Part shown: positions 1 through 8,573 of the stretch, in pieces
Layout of the letters: each line of letters starts with the position of its first letter
How positions within the stretch are numbered: the first letter of the stretch is position 1
Source: Clostridium transplantifaecale
Lineage (GTDB): Bacteria > Bacillota > Clostridia > Lachnospirales > Lachnospiraceae
Direction of reading: 5' to 3'
Length of the DNA stretch: 64,000 nucleotides
NCBI RefSeq assembly: GCF_900626075.1
Contig: NZ_UYZY01000007.1
Location: 186,001-250,000, forward strand
The notes under the pieces: model-generated
Seen by the model: only the letters and a program-made list of their open reading frames with translations
Databases searched by the model: none
Told to the model about the DNA's origin: nothing
Made by a program: the position numbers and the translations under genes

Positions 1-14
1 TCTTCCAAAGTCAT
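1..14 (-). CDS. 5' end of a gene running off the window
   Basis: A minus-strand ATG at position 14 is preceded by AAGGAGG with normal spacing, and the four visible codons read M-T-L-E. It starts 15 bases after the stop of the MmgE/PrpD gene, so it is probably the next gene of the same operon. Nothing can be said about its product. Confidence 0.5.
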
Positions 15-29
15 ATAAAAGATTCCTCC

Positions 30-1382
30 TTAAAGCAGGCTGCAAAGCACGTCCAGGCGGCCTGCCTTGTCAAGGTTCATGATTTCGCGGTAAATGGCCT
101 CTGTCCTTTCGGAACCAAGTCTCGGATTCAGGATTTCTCCATATTTTTCAACGACCTCTTTTTCCGATTCGTCCAGATTCAGCTCATGGCCCAGCAGATA
201 AGTGGAGTTCGAGAATTTCCGCCCGTCCTTTAAAAGGATTGTGGCCCTGCCTCCCCGGGACGGTGTGAATTCATCATTGGGGATCATCTCCATCCGGTCG
301 AGCAGCTGTAAAACAGCGGGATTTCTGACTGCCTCGTCGGTGAAGGTTTCCATAGTGACCCGGCCGAACACAATCTGGGCGGCTGCCGTGAATGGAATAC
401 TGAACTTGCCTTCCAGACCCGTCTTCGGATGGGTGATGCCCACCAGGCGGATGGCGCGGGGGTACGGTTCAAAGATTATTTTCTCGATTTCTTCCGTTTT
501 AATCTTATGATCCGCGATTATTTTTTTACAGTTAATAATGCCGCTGTGGGTCGGGGCTCCGCAGGGATACCGTTTAAAGCGCAGCTCATGGATTCCAAAA
601 GGCCCGGACAGCCGTTCTATCATTTTTTCCGCGGATGCACTGGAGGACAGACAGCTTAAAAAATCGGTGTCGAAGAGATCGGCCCTGCCGGTAAATCCCT
701 TTTTTGCAAGAAGAGCCGCCATAAGGCCGTTCTTAGCCGCCATTCCGGCCGCCATCGGCTTTGCCATGGTGCCGAAATTGAGCTGGATGCCGCTCATGAG
801 GCCGGCTGAGATTCCAAAGGCATTGCACATCTGCTCCGGCGTCAGTTTAAGGATTGCACCTGCGGCAGCGGCGGCGCCGAAGATTCCGATCGTGCCCGTG
901 GCATGAAAACGACCGATATTATAATGCTCCGGCATGATGGCGGCGGAGACGGCTACCATGATCTGCATTCCGTTTATGGAACCGTTTATCAGTTCCATTC
1001 CGGAGGCCCCGGAAATCTGTGCGGCTGCCAGAGCCGCCGGAAATACGGGGGACGACAGGTGGAGGGAAAGGAAATCATGGATATCGTCAAAGTCGATGGC
1101 ATGGGACAGGGTGCCGTTGATCAGGGCGGCGTAAAGCGGGGAAGTGCATTTATTCTGCCCAATCAGGACACAGTCTCCTGAGGCATGTTCCTCACAGGCC
1201 ATATCCATCAGAAGGCCGGCGGATTTTTCTTTGCAGCCGGAGACGGCGGCGGACAGCCAGTCTAAGAAGGAGAGCCTTGTCATGCGGATGTCCTTTTCAG
1301 TCAGCTGCGCGGTGTGATCGCAGACGGCATATTCGGCCATCCGCAGAGTGCAGAGCTTGTCTTTTTCTATTTTTTCTTCCAT
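30..1382 (-). CDS. MmgE/PrpD family protein
   Basis: This 450-residue protein belongs to the 2-methylcitrate dehydratase / cis-aconitate decarboxylase superfamily, which acts on tricarboxylic or related hydroxy-acids. Family landmarks are ALINGTLSHAIDFDD at about residues 86-100, the HLSSPVFPAALA segment after it, and HATGTIGIFGAAAAAG near residue 160. The length is typical. The start at 1382 (MEEKIEK) is chosen because AAAAGGAG lies just upstream; an upstream in-frame ATG has no such site. It is the third visible gene of a minus-strand operon with an iron alcohol dehydrogenase and a CMD-like protein. No citrate synthase or lyase is nearby, so a propionate (methylcitrate) role is not supported. 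The substrate is unknown. Confidence 0.88.
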   Translation of the reverse strand: MEEKIEKDKLCTLRMAEYAVCDHTAQLTEKDIRMTRLSFLDWLSAAVSGCKEKSAGLLMDMACEEHASGDCVLIGQNKCTSPLYAALINGTLSHAIDFDDIHDFLSLHLSSPVFPAALAAAQISGASGMELINGSINGMQIMVAVSAAIMPEHYNIGRFHATGTIGIFGAAAAAGAILKLTPEQMCNAFGISAGLMSGIQLNFGTMAKPMAAGMAAKNGLMAALLAKKGFTGRADLFDTDFLSCLSSSASAEKMIERLSGPFGIHELRFKRYPCGAPTHSGIINCKKIIADHKIKTEEIEKIIFEPYPRAIRLVGITHPKTGLEGKFSIPFTAAAQIVFGRVTMETFTDEAVRNPAVLQLLDRMEMIPNDEFTPSRGGRATILLKDGRKFSNSTYLLGHELNLDESEKEVVEKYGEILNPRLGSERTEAIYREIMNLDKAGRLDVLCSLL

Positions 1383-1456
1383 TGATACTCCTTTTACAGT
1401 AACGTAATGCTGACGATACCCCATGCACAGAAAGTATCGAATCGTTCAGTTGCGTT

Positions 1457-2578
1457 TTATGAATACAGGCCCCGGTATATTTGAAGGACGTGACCATAGT
1501 CAAGCGGCACAAAGTTATTGTTCATCAGCCTTGTCTGTCCGGTGACAACCTCATCCGCCCAGCGTGCAAGCATATCCGGATCCGCCCCATATTCTTTCAG
1601 GGTTTTACAGCTTAAGATTCCGGAAAGCAGTTCGAACATTCTGTCAAAGGCTTCCGGAGCCGGACAGTGGAGAATACGTCCGATTTCCTCCTGAAGAAGA
1701 AGGATGGCCCCGTCGCGGCGGATGCTTAAGTATTCGCGGATAACCCCGGCAAAAACAGCGTAATTGGCCTCGCCGTGAGGGACGTGGAAGGTGCCGCTTA
1801 AGGGATAGCTCATGGCATGCACAGCGCCGCAGCCGGCGGTCCCAAAGGCCAAACCGGCAAAGCCCGAGGCGGTGAGAAAATCACCCAGCAGCGGAAGTCT
1901 CGCATCGGGCCCCTCCGCTGCGATCTTCAGATATCCGTTCAGAATCATTTGAACCGCCCGGTATCCGAACAGTCTGGTGTAGTCTGTAGCCTTCGGGGAC
2001 AGGCTGGATTCCACCGCATGGATCAGCGCGTCAACGGAACTGGTGGCAAATACCTGATAGGGAAGCTTTTCAAGCAGCTCCGGGACCATTACCGCCTTGT
2101 CGGCATACAGCGCGTCACCGGCAAGTCCGATTTTCGTGTTTTTTCCCGGAAATGCAAGAATGGAGATATTCGTCATTTCGGATCCGGTTCCACAGGTGGT
2201 GGGAACGAGGAACAGTTCCTTATCCTTGATGACGGGCAGTTCTCCGGCGTAGAGTTTTTCGATGGGAGAGGTATGTTTGAGGGCCAGTATTTTGGAGATG
2301 TCGAGGACGGTGCCTCCGCCGATTCCGATAATTCGGCGGGGAGGCGTCATTTTCTGGATATCGGAGATTATTGCCTCCACCATCCCGTCACTCGGCTCAC
2401 CCAGTCCGTATTTTTCCTGATAGATGACGTTACAGGGGAGCGCCAGCGCTCCAAAAAAGGGCTGGTAGATAAATTCGTTGGTGATAACCAGATCGCCCTC
2501 GCCAAGGGAAAATGTTTCCGCAAATGAACGGACATTTTCAAAACGGTGAAGCTCCGGCTTAAAAATGATCTGCAGCAT
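1457..2578 (-). CDS. iron-containing alcohol dehydrogenase
   Basis: A 373-residue group III (Fe) alcohol dehydrogenase. The NAD(P)-binding GIGGGTVLDISK motif lies near residue 90, followed by PTTCGTGSEMT. The expected metal ligands are present: Asp and His in DALIHAVE and two His in the AVHAMSYPLSGTFHVPHG stretch. Such enzymes reduce aldehydes or oxidise alcohols and hydroxy-acids; maleylacetate reductases are relatives. ATG 2578 is preferred over the ATG seven codons upstream because AAAGGAG precedes it. It lies between the CMD-like gene and the MmgE/PrpD gene and is presumably co-transcribed with them, handling a carbonyl intermediate of the same pathway. Confidence 0.88.
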   Translation of the reverse strand: MLQIIFKPELHRFENVRSFAETFSLGEGDLVITNEFIYQPFFGALALPCNVIYQEKYGLGEPSDGMVEAIISDIQKMTPPRRIIGIGGGTVLDISKILALKHTSPIEKLYAGELPVIKDKELFLVPTTCGTGSEMTNISILAFPGKNTKIGLAGDALYADKAVMVPELLEKLPYQVFATSSVDALIHAVESSLSPKATDYTRLFGYRAVQMILNGYLKIAAEGPDARLPLLGDFLTASGFAGLAFGTAGCGAVHAMSYPLSGTFHVPHGEANYAVFAGVIREYLSIRRDGAILLLQEEIGRILHCPAPEAFDRMFELLSGILSCKTLKEYGADPDMLARWADEVVTGQTRLMNNNFVPLDYGHVLQIYRGLYS

Positions 2579-2635
2579 TGGTAAAGCTCCTTTCGTCAAA
2601 TGATTTATCGCTGCTGTTTACACTGTGTGCAGCAG

Positions 2636-2959
2636 TTATTCCGTCTCTTCCTCCTGGAAAAAATCATCCAGCGTCAGCATAGCCATGCGGAATGACGGAA
2701 AGCCGCCCATTGTAAGGACCTGCTCCACCGTAGCCAGGATTTCGCGCTTTGTCGCGCCGAACTGGTGGGCCAGCTTAGAGTGGGCCAGAATGACCGGCTC
2801 CTGTTTCAGGATACATGCCATAGCCACGTTGATGAGTTCACGGTATTTGCGTTCCAGGGAATCGTTGTCGTTTACAAGATAGGTGCGCCATTCCGTAATG
2901 CGGTTGTTCAGTTCAGGATCCAGTTCCCCGAGGATAGTCCAGTGATTGCGGTTTGCCAT
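2636..2959 (-). CDS. carboxymuconolactone decarboxylase-like protein
   Basis: A 107-residue all-helical CMD/AhpD-type protein. The family pattern is clear from residue 44 onward: NVAMACILKQEP, then AHSKLAHQFGAT and EILATVEQVLTMGG. It has one Cys (C49) with His60 and His65, not the CxxC pair of AhpD peroxidase partners, so a decarboxylase or isomerase role is more likely than peroxide defence. The start at 2959 is fixed by a strong AAAGGAGG seven bases upstream. It is the first gene of the minus-strand operon and has a LysR-type palindrome about 95 bp upstream of its start. Confidence 0.85.
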   Translation of the reverse strand: MANRNHWTILGELDPELNNRITEWRTYLVNDNDSLERKYRELINVAMACILKQEPVILAHSKLAHQFGATKREILATVEQVLTMGGFPSFRMAMLTLDDFFQEEETE

Positions 2960-3052
2960 GATAAAAACCTCCTTTAAATTCAGTCTTGTATTTTCTAAGA
3001 CCATTTTAAAGGAGTATACAGCGGTTGTAAAATATGGAATAGTGATAAAACC

Positions 3053-3067
3053 ATAGGAAATGCCTAT
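3053..3067. promoter_or_regulatory. LysR-type box upstream of the CMD-ADH-MmgE operon
   Basis: ATAGGAAATGCCTAT is a 15-bp imperfect palindrome of T-N11-A form between the CMD-like gene and the 3' end of the LysR gene. Its arms match the box at 4149-4163, which lies upstream of the LysR gene and the divergent transporter. Confidence 0.65.
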
Positions 3068-3103
3068 ATTAAATCAATTTGATGTGCCTCATGCATGCAA
3101 ATG

Positions 3104-4006
3104 TCATCGTGCAGACTGTGCCAGTATTTCCTTAATCAGGGCGTCTACGGCAATATCCGGTTTCCTTTTTCTGTTTGTCAGGACGCCGAAGTGGATTTCC
3201 GATGCATCCGTTATTTCCAGAGGGAAAATGGCTCCTGTTTTGACATAGATATCGCCCAGCAGTGAGATGTCGGGGCCAAATCCCACCGCTTCCGTCTGCA
3301 TGACAAAATGCTTGATGGATTCCGGATTGTGGGTGGTTGAAAGGATGTTGGGGGTGCCATATTGGCTGATCTGTTCCAGACAGTAGCGGTGCAGTGCAAA
3401 ATCATTCCCGTACAGGAACAGCTGGAACGGCAGCAGCTCCTTGAATGTGATTTTCTTGCGGCTGGCCAGCATGGACTGGGCGCCTACGTAGGCCATCAGT
3501 TTTCCGTCGAACAGGGACTGGAAAAGCAGCTGGTTTTCCCTTTCGAGATGTTTCTTTCCATGGAGAGCGATCAGACCCAGGTTTACCTCGCCTTTCAGGC
3601 AGTCCTTCACCGTTTTTTCAGTGCCCTGTTCGCAGATGCGGATGGAGACATTGGGAAAAATGCGGCGGTAGTCTGAAATGACCCGGGGCAGCAGAACCGA
3701 ACTTAAGCTGGGAATCACCCCGATAGTGACCGTGGTAGTGAGCTGGCTGTAATCGCTGGCCGAAAGTTTTTCTATCTCGCCGACTTCTTTTAAAACCTCT
3801 CTGGCATGGGCAATGACCTGAAGGCCGATCTGGGTCGGCACCGCTCCTGTCCGGTAACGGTTGAAAAGGGTGAGATTCAGCTCTTTTTCCAGGGCGGTGA
3901 CCGCCTGGCTGATGCTGGGCTGGGCGATAAAAAGACGCTCGCTGGCCAGCGTAAACGATCCCGTGTCCGCGATCTCTATAATGTACCGTAACTGTTCCAA
4001 ACGCAT
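3104..4006 (-). CDS. LysR family transcriptional regulator
   Basis: A 300-residue LysR-type regulator. The N-terminal winged helix (MRLEQLRYIIEIADTGSFTLASERL, then AQPSISQAVTALEKEL) is complete, and the C-terminal effector-binding domain is full length. It lies between the operon it probably controls (same strand, downstream) and a divergent transporter gene. Two matching T-N11-A palindromes, one in each control region, support it as the common regulator. The inducer is presumably the transported or degraded carboxylate. Confidence 0.92.
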   Translation of the reverse strand: MRLEQLRYIIEIADTGSFTLASERLFIAQPSISQAVTALEKELNLTLFNRYRTGAVPTQIGLQVIAHAREVLKEVGEIEKLSASDYSQLTTTVTIGVIPSLSSVLLPRVISDYRRIFPNVSIRICEQGTEKTVKDCLKGEVNLGLIALHGKKHLERENQLLFQSLFDGKLMAYVGAQSMLASRKKITFKELLPFQLFLYGNDFALHRYCLEQISQYGTPNILSTTHNPESIKHFVMQTEAVGFGPDISLLGDIYVKTGAIFPLEITDASEIHFGVLTNRKRKPDIAVDALIKEILAQSAR

Positions 4007-4330
4007 CGTTGTTTCCTCCTGAAACAGGTAAAGATGGAAAATTTATCCACCTTTCCCGTCTTAAACCTGATCTATAATGTATCTGTAACGTAATAATCTA
4101 ACTATAACGTATTGTGAAAGGGAAATGCAAGGAAAATTTCGCTTTAAGATAGGCATTGCCTATATCTGTATATAAATTAGATATTTTACACTATTAGGGT
4201 TAAGAGATATACTATAGTCAGTCAATGAGACGGTATTACCGAGTATCCGGAGATTCGCATACCGCATTGGTAGGTATAAACTGAAAACGAGAGAAAGAGA
4301 AAAGACTAACATCACGAAGGAGAAAATATT
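4007..4330. promoter_or_regulatory. divergent control region, LysR gene / transporter
   Basis: This 324-bp AT-rich gap between the divergent LysR and transporter genes holds the palindrome ATAGGCATTGCCTAT at 4149-4163 (T-N11-A form), which matches the box at 3053-3067. No ORF or hairpin terminator is visible. The transporter's ribosome binding site (GAAGGAG) is at the right end. Confidence 0.6.
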
Positions 4331-5647
4331 ATGACTTCCCTTATCACAGCACCATCGCTATGGGCACTTGTGCCTATGATACTTTTCCTGGTTCTGACAC
4401 TGCGGGGCAAAAACTATACGCTCAGTGTCGGAATCGCAGCCATACTCGGCTGCATCCTGATGGGACAGGGGCCTGCGGAATTTGCAGGCATACTGGTAGA
4501 CAACCTGGGAGGAACCCTTGGCCAGGTCGGTCTCATTATTATGTTCGGCAGCGGCCTCGGCCTTGTCATGGACGCCGCCGGAATCAACGAGGTAATTGTA
4601 AATTTTGTAGTAAAGAAAATCGGTGTCAACAGCGAGCGGAAAGGAATGTTTGCCTGCTACCTGGTTTCTCTTATCATGGTGGTCCTGATTGGAACGCTGA
4701 ACGGCGGAAATGCCGTGGTGGCTCCAATCATTCTTCCTATCGTGGCAGCTGCGGGGCTGACGCCGACAACCGTCTGCTTCCTGATGTTTAATGCCGGCCT
4801 TGTGGGCGTTACAATTGGACCGTTCTGTTCCGCAGTGGCGGCGGCGCTGGGCGTCAGCGGACTGAGCTATCAGGACTATATGATTTATTCGGCGATTCCT
4901 TATTCGCTTGTATGGAGTATTGTCAGCTTTATGATCGCTGTCAGGATCCAGAAGAAGACAAAGACGCAGGGAGAGAAATATGAGGCAGTGGAGATTCCGT
5001 CCGAATTCCACGCAACCGCCCGCCAGCGTAATGCCTGTATCGGGTTCCTCACCGCCTTCATTGTATGCCTTATCTATGGACTGATTGTCGGCAGTACCAT
5101 GAAATACGTGATGTTCGTAATCCTATTCCTCAGCGCCGTTGTGGGATGTTTTATCAAACAGCCGTATGATAAAACAATCGCCCTGTTCGGCCGGGGAATG
5201 GGAAAGATGGGCGGTATGTTCCTTTCCTTCCTCCTGACGGGCGTCATGATTGACACGATCAGCCTGGGAGGCGGCTGGGAGGCGCTGTCTGATCTGATTC
5301 TTCACATCATAGGTTCCAACGGCAAATATCTGCTGATGGTGATTGCGTCCTTTGTAGGAGGATTCGGCGTGGAAGGCGCTGTGGTGACACAGATGCAGAT
5401 TATCCAGAGCGCATTCTGGGATATCGCTTCCAACATGGGGATTCCGATGACTGCATGGTCCATCGTACTGATTGCAGCCGTGCGAATTACTTCCATCGTT
5501 TATCCGTCGGCCAACTACGCGGCACATCTCGGCTTTGCCAGAAGTGAAAACATGAAAACCCTGCTGGTGGCGGGATGGATTACGGCGGCCATCATGATGG
5601 CATTCGTGCCTGTCTGGGGATTTGTAGTGATGAATTTCCTCTCATAA
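4331..5647 (+). CDS. ion-coupled carboxylate transporter, GntP/NhaC-like fold
   Basis: A 438-residue polytopic membrane protein with about 11-12 hydrophobic segments and two similar halves. The Gly-rich stretches FGSGLGLVMDAAG and GTLNGGNAVVAPIILP resemble the re-entrant loops of the ion transporter superfamily (gluconate, citrate and Na+/H+ carriers). It is divergent from the LysR gene and shares its control region, so it probably imports the substrate of the MmgE/PrpD operon. It has a good ribosome binding site. The exact subfamily and substrate cannot be read from the sequence. Confidence 0.75.
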   Translation: MTSLITAPSLWALVPMILFLVLTLRGKNYTLSVGIAAILGCILMGQGPAEFAGILVDNLGGTLGQVGLIIMFGSGLGLVMDAAGINEVIVNFVVKKIGVNSERKGMFACYLVSLIMVVLIGTLNGGNAVVAPIILPIVAAAGLTPTTVCFLMFNAGLVGVTIGPFCSAVAAALGVSGLSYQDYMIYSAIPYSLVWSIVSFMIAVRIQKKTKTQGEKYEAVEIPSEFHATARQRNACIGFLTAFIVCLIYGLIVGSTMKYVMFVILFLSAVVGCFIKQPYDKTIALFGRGMGKMGGMFLSFLLTGVMIDTISLGGGWEALSDLILHIIGSNGKYLLMVIASFVGGFGVEGAVVTQMQIIQSAFWDIASNMGIPMTAWSIVLIAAVRITSIVYPSANYAAHLGFARSENMKTLLVAGWITAAIMMAFVPVWGFVVMNFLS

Positions 5648-5705
5648 CAGATATTTCATATAGCAGATATTACATAAGTCCCCCATTATTTTCTTAAATT
5701 AAAGC

Positions 5706-5741
5706 AGAGGCTGTGCACCGGAAATATGCACGGCCTCTTTT
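5706..5741 (+). terminator. rho-independent terminator after the transporter gene
   Basis: AGAGGCTGTGCA and TGCACGGCCTCT form a 12-bp stem with one mismatch, followed by a T tract. Confidence 0.85.
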
Positions 5742-5779
5742 GGTATGTATAATAGTGGAAAAAGGCGGCCGGTACCGGG

Positions 5780-7111
5780 TTATTGCCCGGAAGGTCCGGC
5801 ACTCGAGGCCAACTGGGATTTAAAAGCGAGTCCGGCGATGACGGCGGCGAGGATATGGCTGATTAAGACCGCGGTCCATATTCCGGGAAGCCCGAACCCC
5901 GAATGGGAGAATAACCATGACAGCGGCATACGGACAGCAATGTAATATAAGACCATACATATCATGCTTTTTAAGGGTTTCCCCATTCCATTGACGGCTC
6001 CTAAAAAGCAGTTTGTAACGGTATTTAAAACATAGCCAATCCCGACAATCATAAAATAGCCTCCGACGATCTCCGAAGCGTCGGGGCTGTTAACAAACAG
6101 GGCCGACAGACTGCGCGAGAAACAGACAATAATCAGTGAAAGGGCAAGCAACAGTACGCTGCCGAAGAGAAGTGCAGTTTTCAGATAATCCTTTGCGCGG
6201 TCGATGCGCCTGCCGCCGGTACATTGGCCGACAATCGTTGTTAAAACCATGTTGAGCGCCATAGCGGGATAGAAGAGAACTGTCTCCAGTTTGCCGGTAA
6301 TACCGTAAGCCGCCAGCGCAGTGATGCCGTATCCGCTGACAAGCGCGGTTAAAAAGCTGGTGCTGAAGGCCGGGATACTTTGTTGAAAGGCAGCCGGAAT
6401 TCCATTTGAAAAGTAAGGGGCGATATACTCTCTCCGAAACGCGGACAGGCGGAAGGCAAACAGCTTTTTACGGAACAGGTAAAAGAGCATTGCCAGCAGA
6501 CAGACGCTCTGCGACAGTATCGTCGCAATAGCTGCGCCGGAAAACCCCAGAAAATGGATGAAGAGCGGATCGAGTATGGCATTCAGCACGGTGCATAGAA
6601 GCATGGCCGCTGCCTGAAAAACTGAATTGCCGAAGCTCCTGAGTACGGCGGTGAAATAGCAGTACAGATAAACCGCCAGATAGCCCAGGAGATAGATCGC
6701 CAGATAATCATAAGCCATCTGAAATGTTTCTGCCGGAGTTTTTAAGAAGAGTAAGAGCGGTTTCAGGGACAGTTCGAGTCCGGCTGTTATAAACAGTGCA
6801 AGAAACACGGAGATTATGAGCGATGTGGCAATCATATTTTCCGTCTGTTCCTGTTCTTTGGCGCCGATTGCATGGGAGAGCAGAATTGAGGTTCCGTTTG
6901 TAATGCCCATTGCAAATGAATTTAAAATCAGGATAATAGGAGTTGAGTTGGTCAGCGCCGCATATGCCGTTTCTCCGAGAAGATTTCCAATCCACAGGCT
7001 GTCAACCAGATTGTACGCCATGTTCAGAAACATTGCAGCCAGCATGGGAAGAGCCATTGCCAGTAAGCAGCGCCGTGTGCTGCCGTTAATAAAATCGATT
7101 TGTGTCTTCAT
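5780..7111 (-). CDS. MATE family efflux transporter
   Basis: A 443-residue MATE protein with about 12 membrane segments. The N-terminal family pattern is clear (ALPMLAAMFLNMAYNLVDSLWIG), as is its repeat in the second half (IPAFSTSFLTALVSGYGITALAAYGI). It exports cationic drugs or metabolites in exchange for Na+ or H+. The start at 7111 (MKTQIDF) has AAAGGA upstream. It is downstream of and co-oriented with a TetR gene; an operator-like palindrome lies 25 bp before its start and an equivalent copy upstream of tetR. A TetR-repressed drug pump is the natural reading. Confidence 0.92.
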   Translation of the reverse strand: MKTQIDFINGSTRRCLLAMALPMLAAMFLNMAYNLVDSLWIGNLLGETAYAALTNSTPIILILNSFAMGITNGTSILLSHAIGAKEQEQTENMIATSLIISVFLALFITAGLELSLKPLLLFLKTPAETFQMAYDYLAIYLLGYLAVYLYCYFTAVLRSFGNSVFQAAAMLLCTVLNAILDPLFIHFLGFSGAAIATILSQSVCLLAMLFYLFRKKLFAFRLSAFRREYIAPYFSNGIPAAFQQSIPAFSTSFLTALVSGYGITALAAYGITGKLETVLFYPAMALNMVLTTIVGQCTGGRRIDRAKDYLKTALLFGSVLLLALSLIIVCFSRSLSALFVNSPDASEIVGGYFMIVGIGYVLNTVTNCFLGAVNGMGKPLKSMICMVLYYIAVRMPLSWLFSHSGFGLPGIWTAVLISHILAAVIAGLAFKSQLASSAGPSGQ

Positions 7112-7135
7112 ATAGTGATTCCTTTCTTGATATTG

Positions 7136-7152
7136 AATGAATATCATTCATT
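7136..7152. promoter_or_regulatory. TetR operator in front of the MATE gene
   Basis: AATGAAT-N3-ATTCATT is a perfect 17-bp interrupted palindrome, 25 bp upstream of the MATE start. The same arms and spacing occur at 7838-7854 in the tetR promoter. Confidence 0.75.
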
Positions 7153-7204
7153 TATATTGCTTTTTATATCCCCGCTATGATGCGGGGATGCTGCCGGATA
7201 AAGA

Positions 7205-7783
7205 TTAGTCTTTGGGTGCAAATAAAATGTCATTAAAAAATTTTTTGATACGTTTGACGCGTTCTTCTCCCGGAATCTCCGTCTGCATCAGCATGCCGAG
7301 CTGGCCATATACGAAGAAAGAAGCGGCAGTCAGGGTGTCTTCAAGATGAACCTCACCGCACTCATTCGCCAGGTCGAATTGAGCCTGGACAATAGGAAGC
7401 AGTTTGGCACAGACAGCCATGGAAAGCTGGTTGTGTATCTTCCTTCCCTCTGGTCCGTGGCAGAGTTTATAAGTATAATTGTCATTTTTCTCCGTATCCA
7501 GGAAGGTCGGCATCCGGGTAATCAATTCCTTAAGCGTTATATCACCGCTGTTTAAAACGGAGGCCATCCGGTCTGCCAGCGTCTGTGCATATTGGTCAAT
7601 AGCCGTGTCAAACAGCGTCTCCTTTGAAGGAAAGTAGCGGTAGCAGAGTCCCTGCGCCACATTCATCTCCTTTGCGATATCGGAAATTGAAGTTTTTTCG
7701 TATCCTTTTTCGTAGAATAACCGGATTGCGGTTTCTAATATTTCCTGCCTTCGTTCCTCTGGTTCCTTTGTGATACGAGGCAT
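7205..7783 (-). CDS. TetR family transcriptional regulator
   Basis: A 192-residue TetR repressor. The N-terminal helix-turn-helix is standard (ETAIRLFYEKGYEKTSISDIAKEM, then GLCYRYFPSKETLFD); the remainder is the ligand-binding domain. AAAGGAGGTGGATAT precedes the ATG. It lies upstream of the MATE pump on the same strand and probably represses both itself and the pump through the two AATGAAT-N3-ATTCATT sites. Confidence 0.93.
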   Translation of the reverse strand: MPRITKEPEERRQEILETAIRLFYEKGYEKTSISDIAKEMNVAQGLCYRYFPSKETLFDTAIDQYAQTLADRMASVLNSGDITLKELITRMPTFLDTEKNDNYTYKLCHGPEGRKIHNQLSMAVCAKLLPIVQAQFDLANECGEVHLEDTLTAASFFVYGQLGMLMQTEIPGEERVKRIKKFFNDILFAPKD

Positions 7784-7810
7784 ATATCCACCTCCTTTGA
7801 GCTCAGGTTA

Positions 7811-7839
7811 AGAATAGCATAAACGAATCAATATGTCAA
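7811..7839 (-). promoter_or_regulatory. tetR promoter
   Basis: On the minus strand TTGACA (7834-7839) and TATTCT (7811-7816) are separated by 17 bp. The operator at 7838-7854 overlaps the -35 box. Confidence 0.75.
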
Positions 7840-7854
7840 TGAATCATATTCATT
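7838..7854. promoter_or_regulatory. TetR operator overlapping the tetR promoter
   Basis: AATGAAT-CAT-ATTCATT is a perfect interrupted palindrome with the same arms and 3-bp centre as the site before the MATE gene. It covers the upstream edge of the tetR -35 box, which implies autorepression. Confidence 0.75.
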
Positions 7855-7912
7855 CGCGATTCGGTTATGCTCTGCCGGATACTTTTTGCAGGTAGTATTA
7901 GTTAAACCGCAG

Positions 7913-7941
7913 TGGACGGAGGGGCGAATATGTGCTAGAAT
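7913..7941 (+). promoter_or_regulatory. candidate promoter for the GNAT pair
   Basis: TGGACG and TAGAAT are 17 bp apart, about 80 bp upstream of the first acetyltransferase gene. Confidence 0.45.
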
Positions 7942-8019
7942 TCGCTTAAGGGATAATGTGAAAAATATTGAATGCGGCGGGGCAAGGCCAGTGACCGGAA
8001 GTTGTGACAGGAGGGTTCT

Positions 8020-8550
8020 ATGGATGTTCAATTAAGAAAATGGCGGCAGGAAGATAAAAAAAGATTGATGAAAATATGCAATGGAACGGACCGGAGTTAT
8101 CTGGCGGACCGGCTTCCTTACCCATACACGGAGAAAGACGCTGACTGGTGGATTGGAATGGTCGGGGAGCAGGACGGCAGGACCGGAATATTCCGCGCCA
8201 TTATTGCAGACGGCGAATATGTTGGAAATATAAGCATAGAGCAGAAGAGCGATGTCTACCGCCGCGACGGCGAGATAGGATATCTGCTTTTAAGTGACTG
8301 CTGGTCCAGGGGAATTGCCACGGAAGCGGTCAGGCAGATTTGCCCGATTGCCTTTAAAGAACTGGATATAATCAGAATAACGGGACAGGTATATGAACCG
8401 AATGAGGCGTCCAAAAAGGTTCTTAAAAAGAATGGGTTTATTCATGAGGGAACGCTTAAAAACGCGGTGACGAAAGATGGACGGACTTATAATCTGTGCA
8501 TATTTGGAAAATGCGTTCAGAAGCAGGAGGAAAATGCAGTAAAGCTGTAA
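8020..8550 (+). CDS. GNAT family N-acetyltransferase, RimJ/RimL type
   Basis: A 176-residue acetyltransferase. The acetyl-CoA-binding motif A region is recognisable (EIGYLLLSDCWSRGIATEAVRQI), followed by the usual NEASKKVLKKNGFIHEGTL ending typical of the RimJ/RimL-like clade that acetylates protein N-termini or small amines. The ribosome binding site is GGAGG. The next gene begins 23 bp downstream and is also a GNAT protein of a different subfamily, so the two are probably co-transcribed. Confidence 0.88.
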   Translation: MDVQLRKWRQEDKKRLMKICNGTDRSYLADRLPYPYTEKDADWWIGMVGEQDGRTGIFRAIIADGEYVGNISIEQKSDVYRRDGEIGYLLLSDCWSRGIATEAVRQICPIAFKELDIIRITGQVYEPNEASKKVLKKNGFIHEGTLKNAVTKDGRTYNLCIFGKCVQKQEENAVKL

Positions 8551-8573
8551 GAGAAGGAAAGAGGGGAATCGGT

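Noticed and set aside
30..2959. methylcitrate (propionate) operon
   Set aside because: PrpD family membership alone is not enough; no methylcitrate synthase or methylisocitrate lyase accompanies it.
7158..7180. terminator between tetR and MATE (ATCCCCGC / GCGGGGAT)
   Set aside because: An 8-bp hairpin exists, but no T tract follows on either strand and the genes appear co-regulated; it could be an attenuating or processing hairpin.
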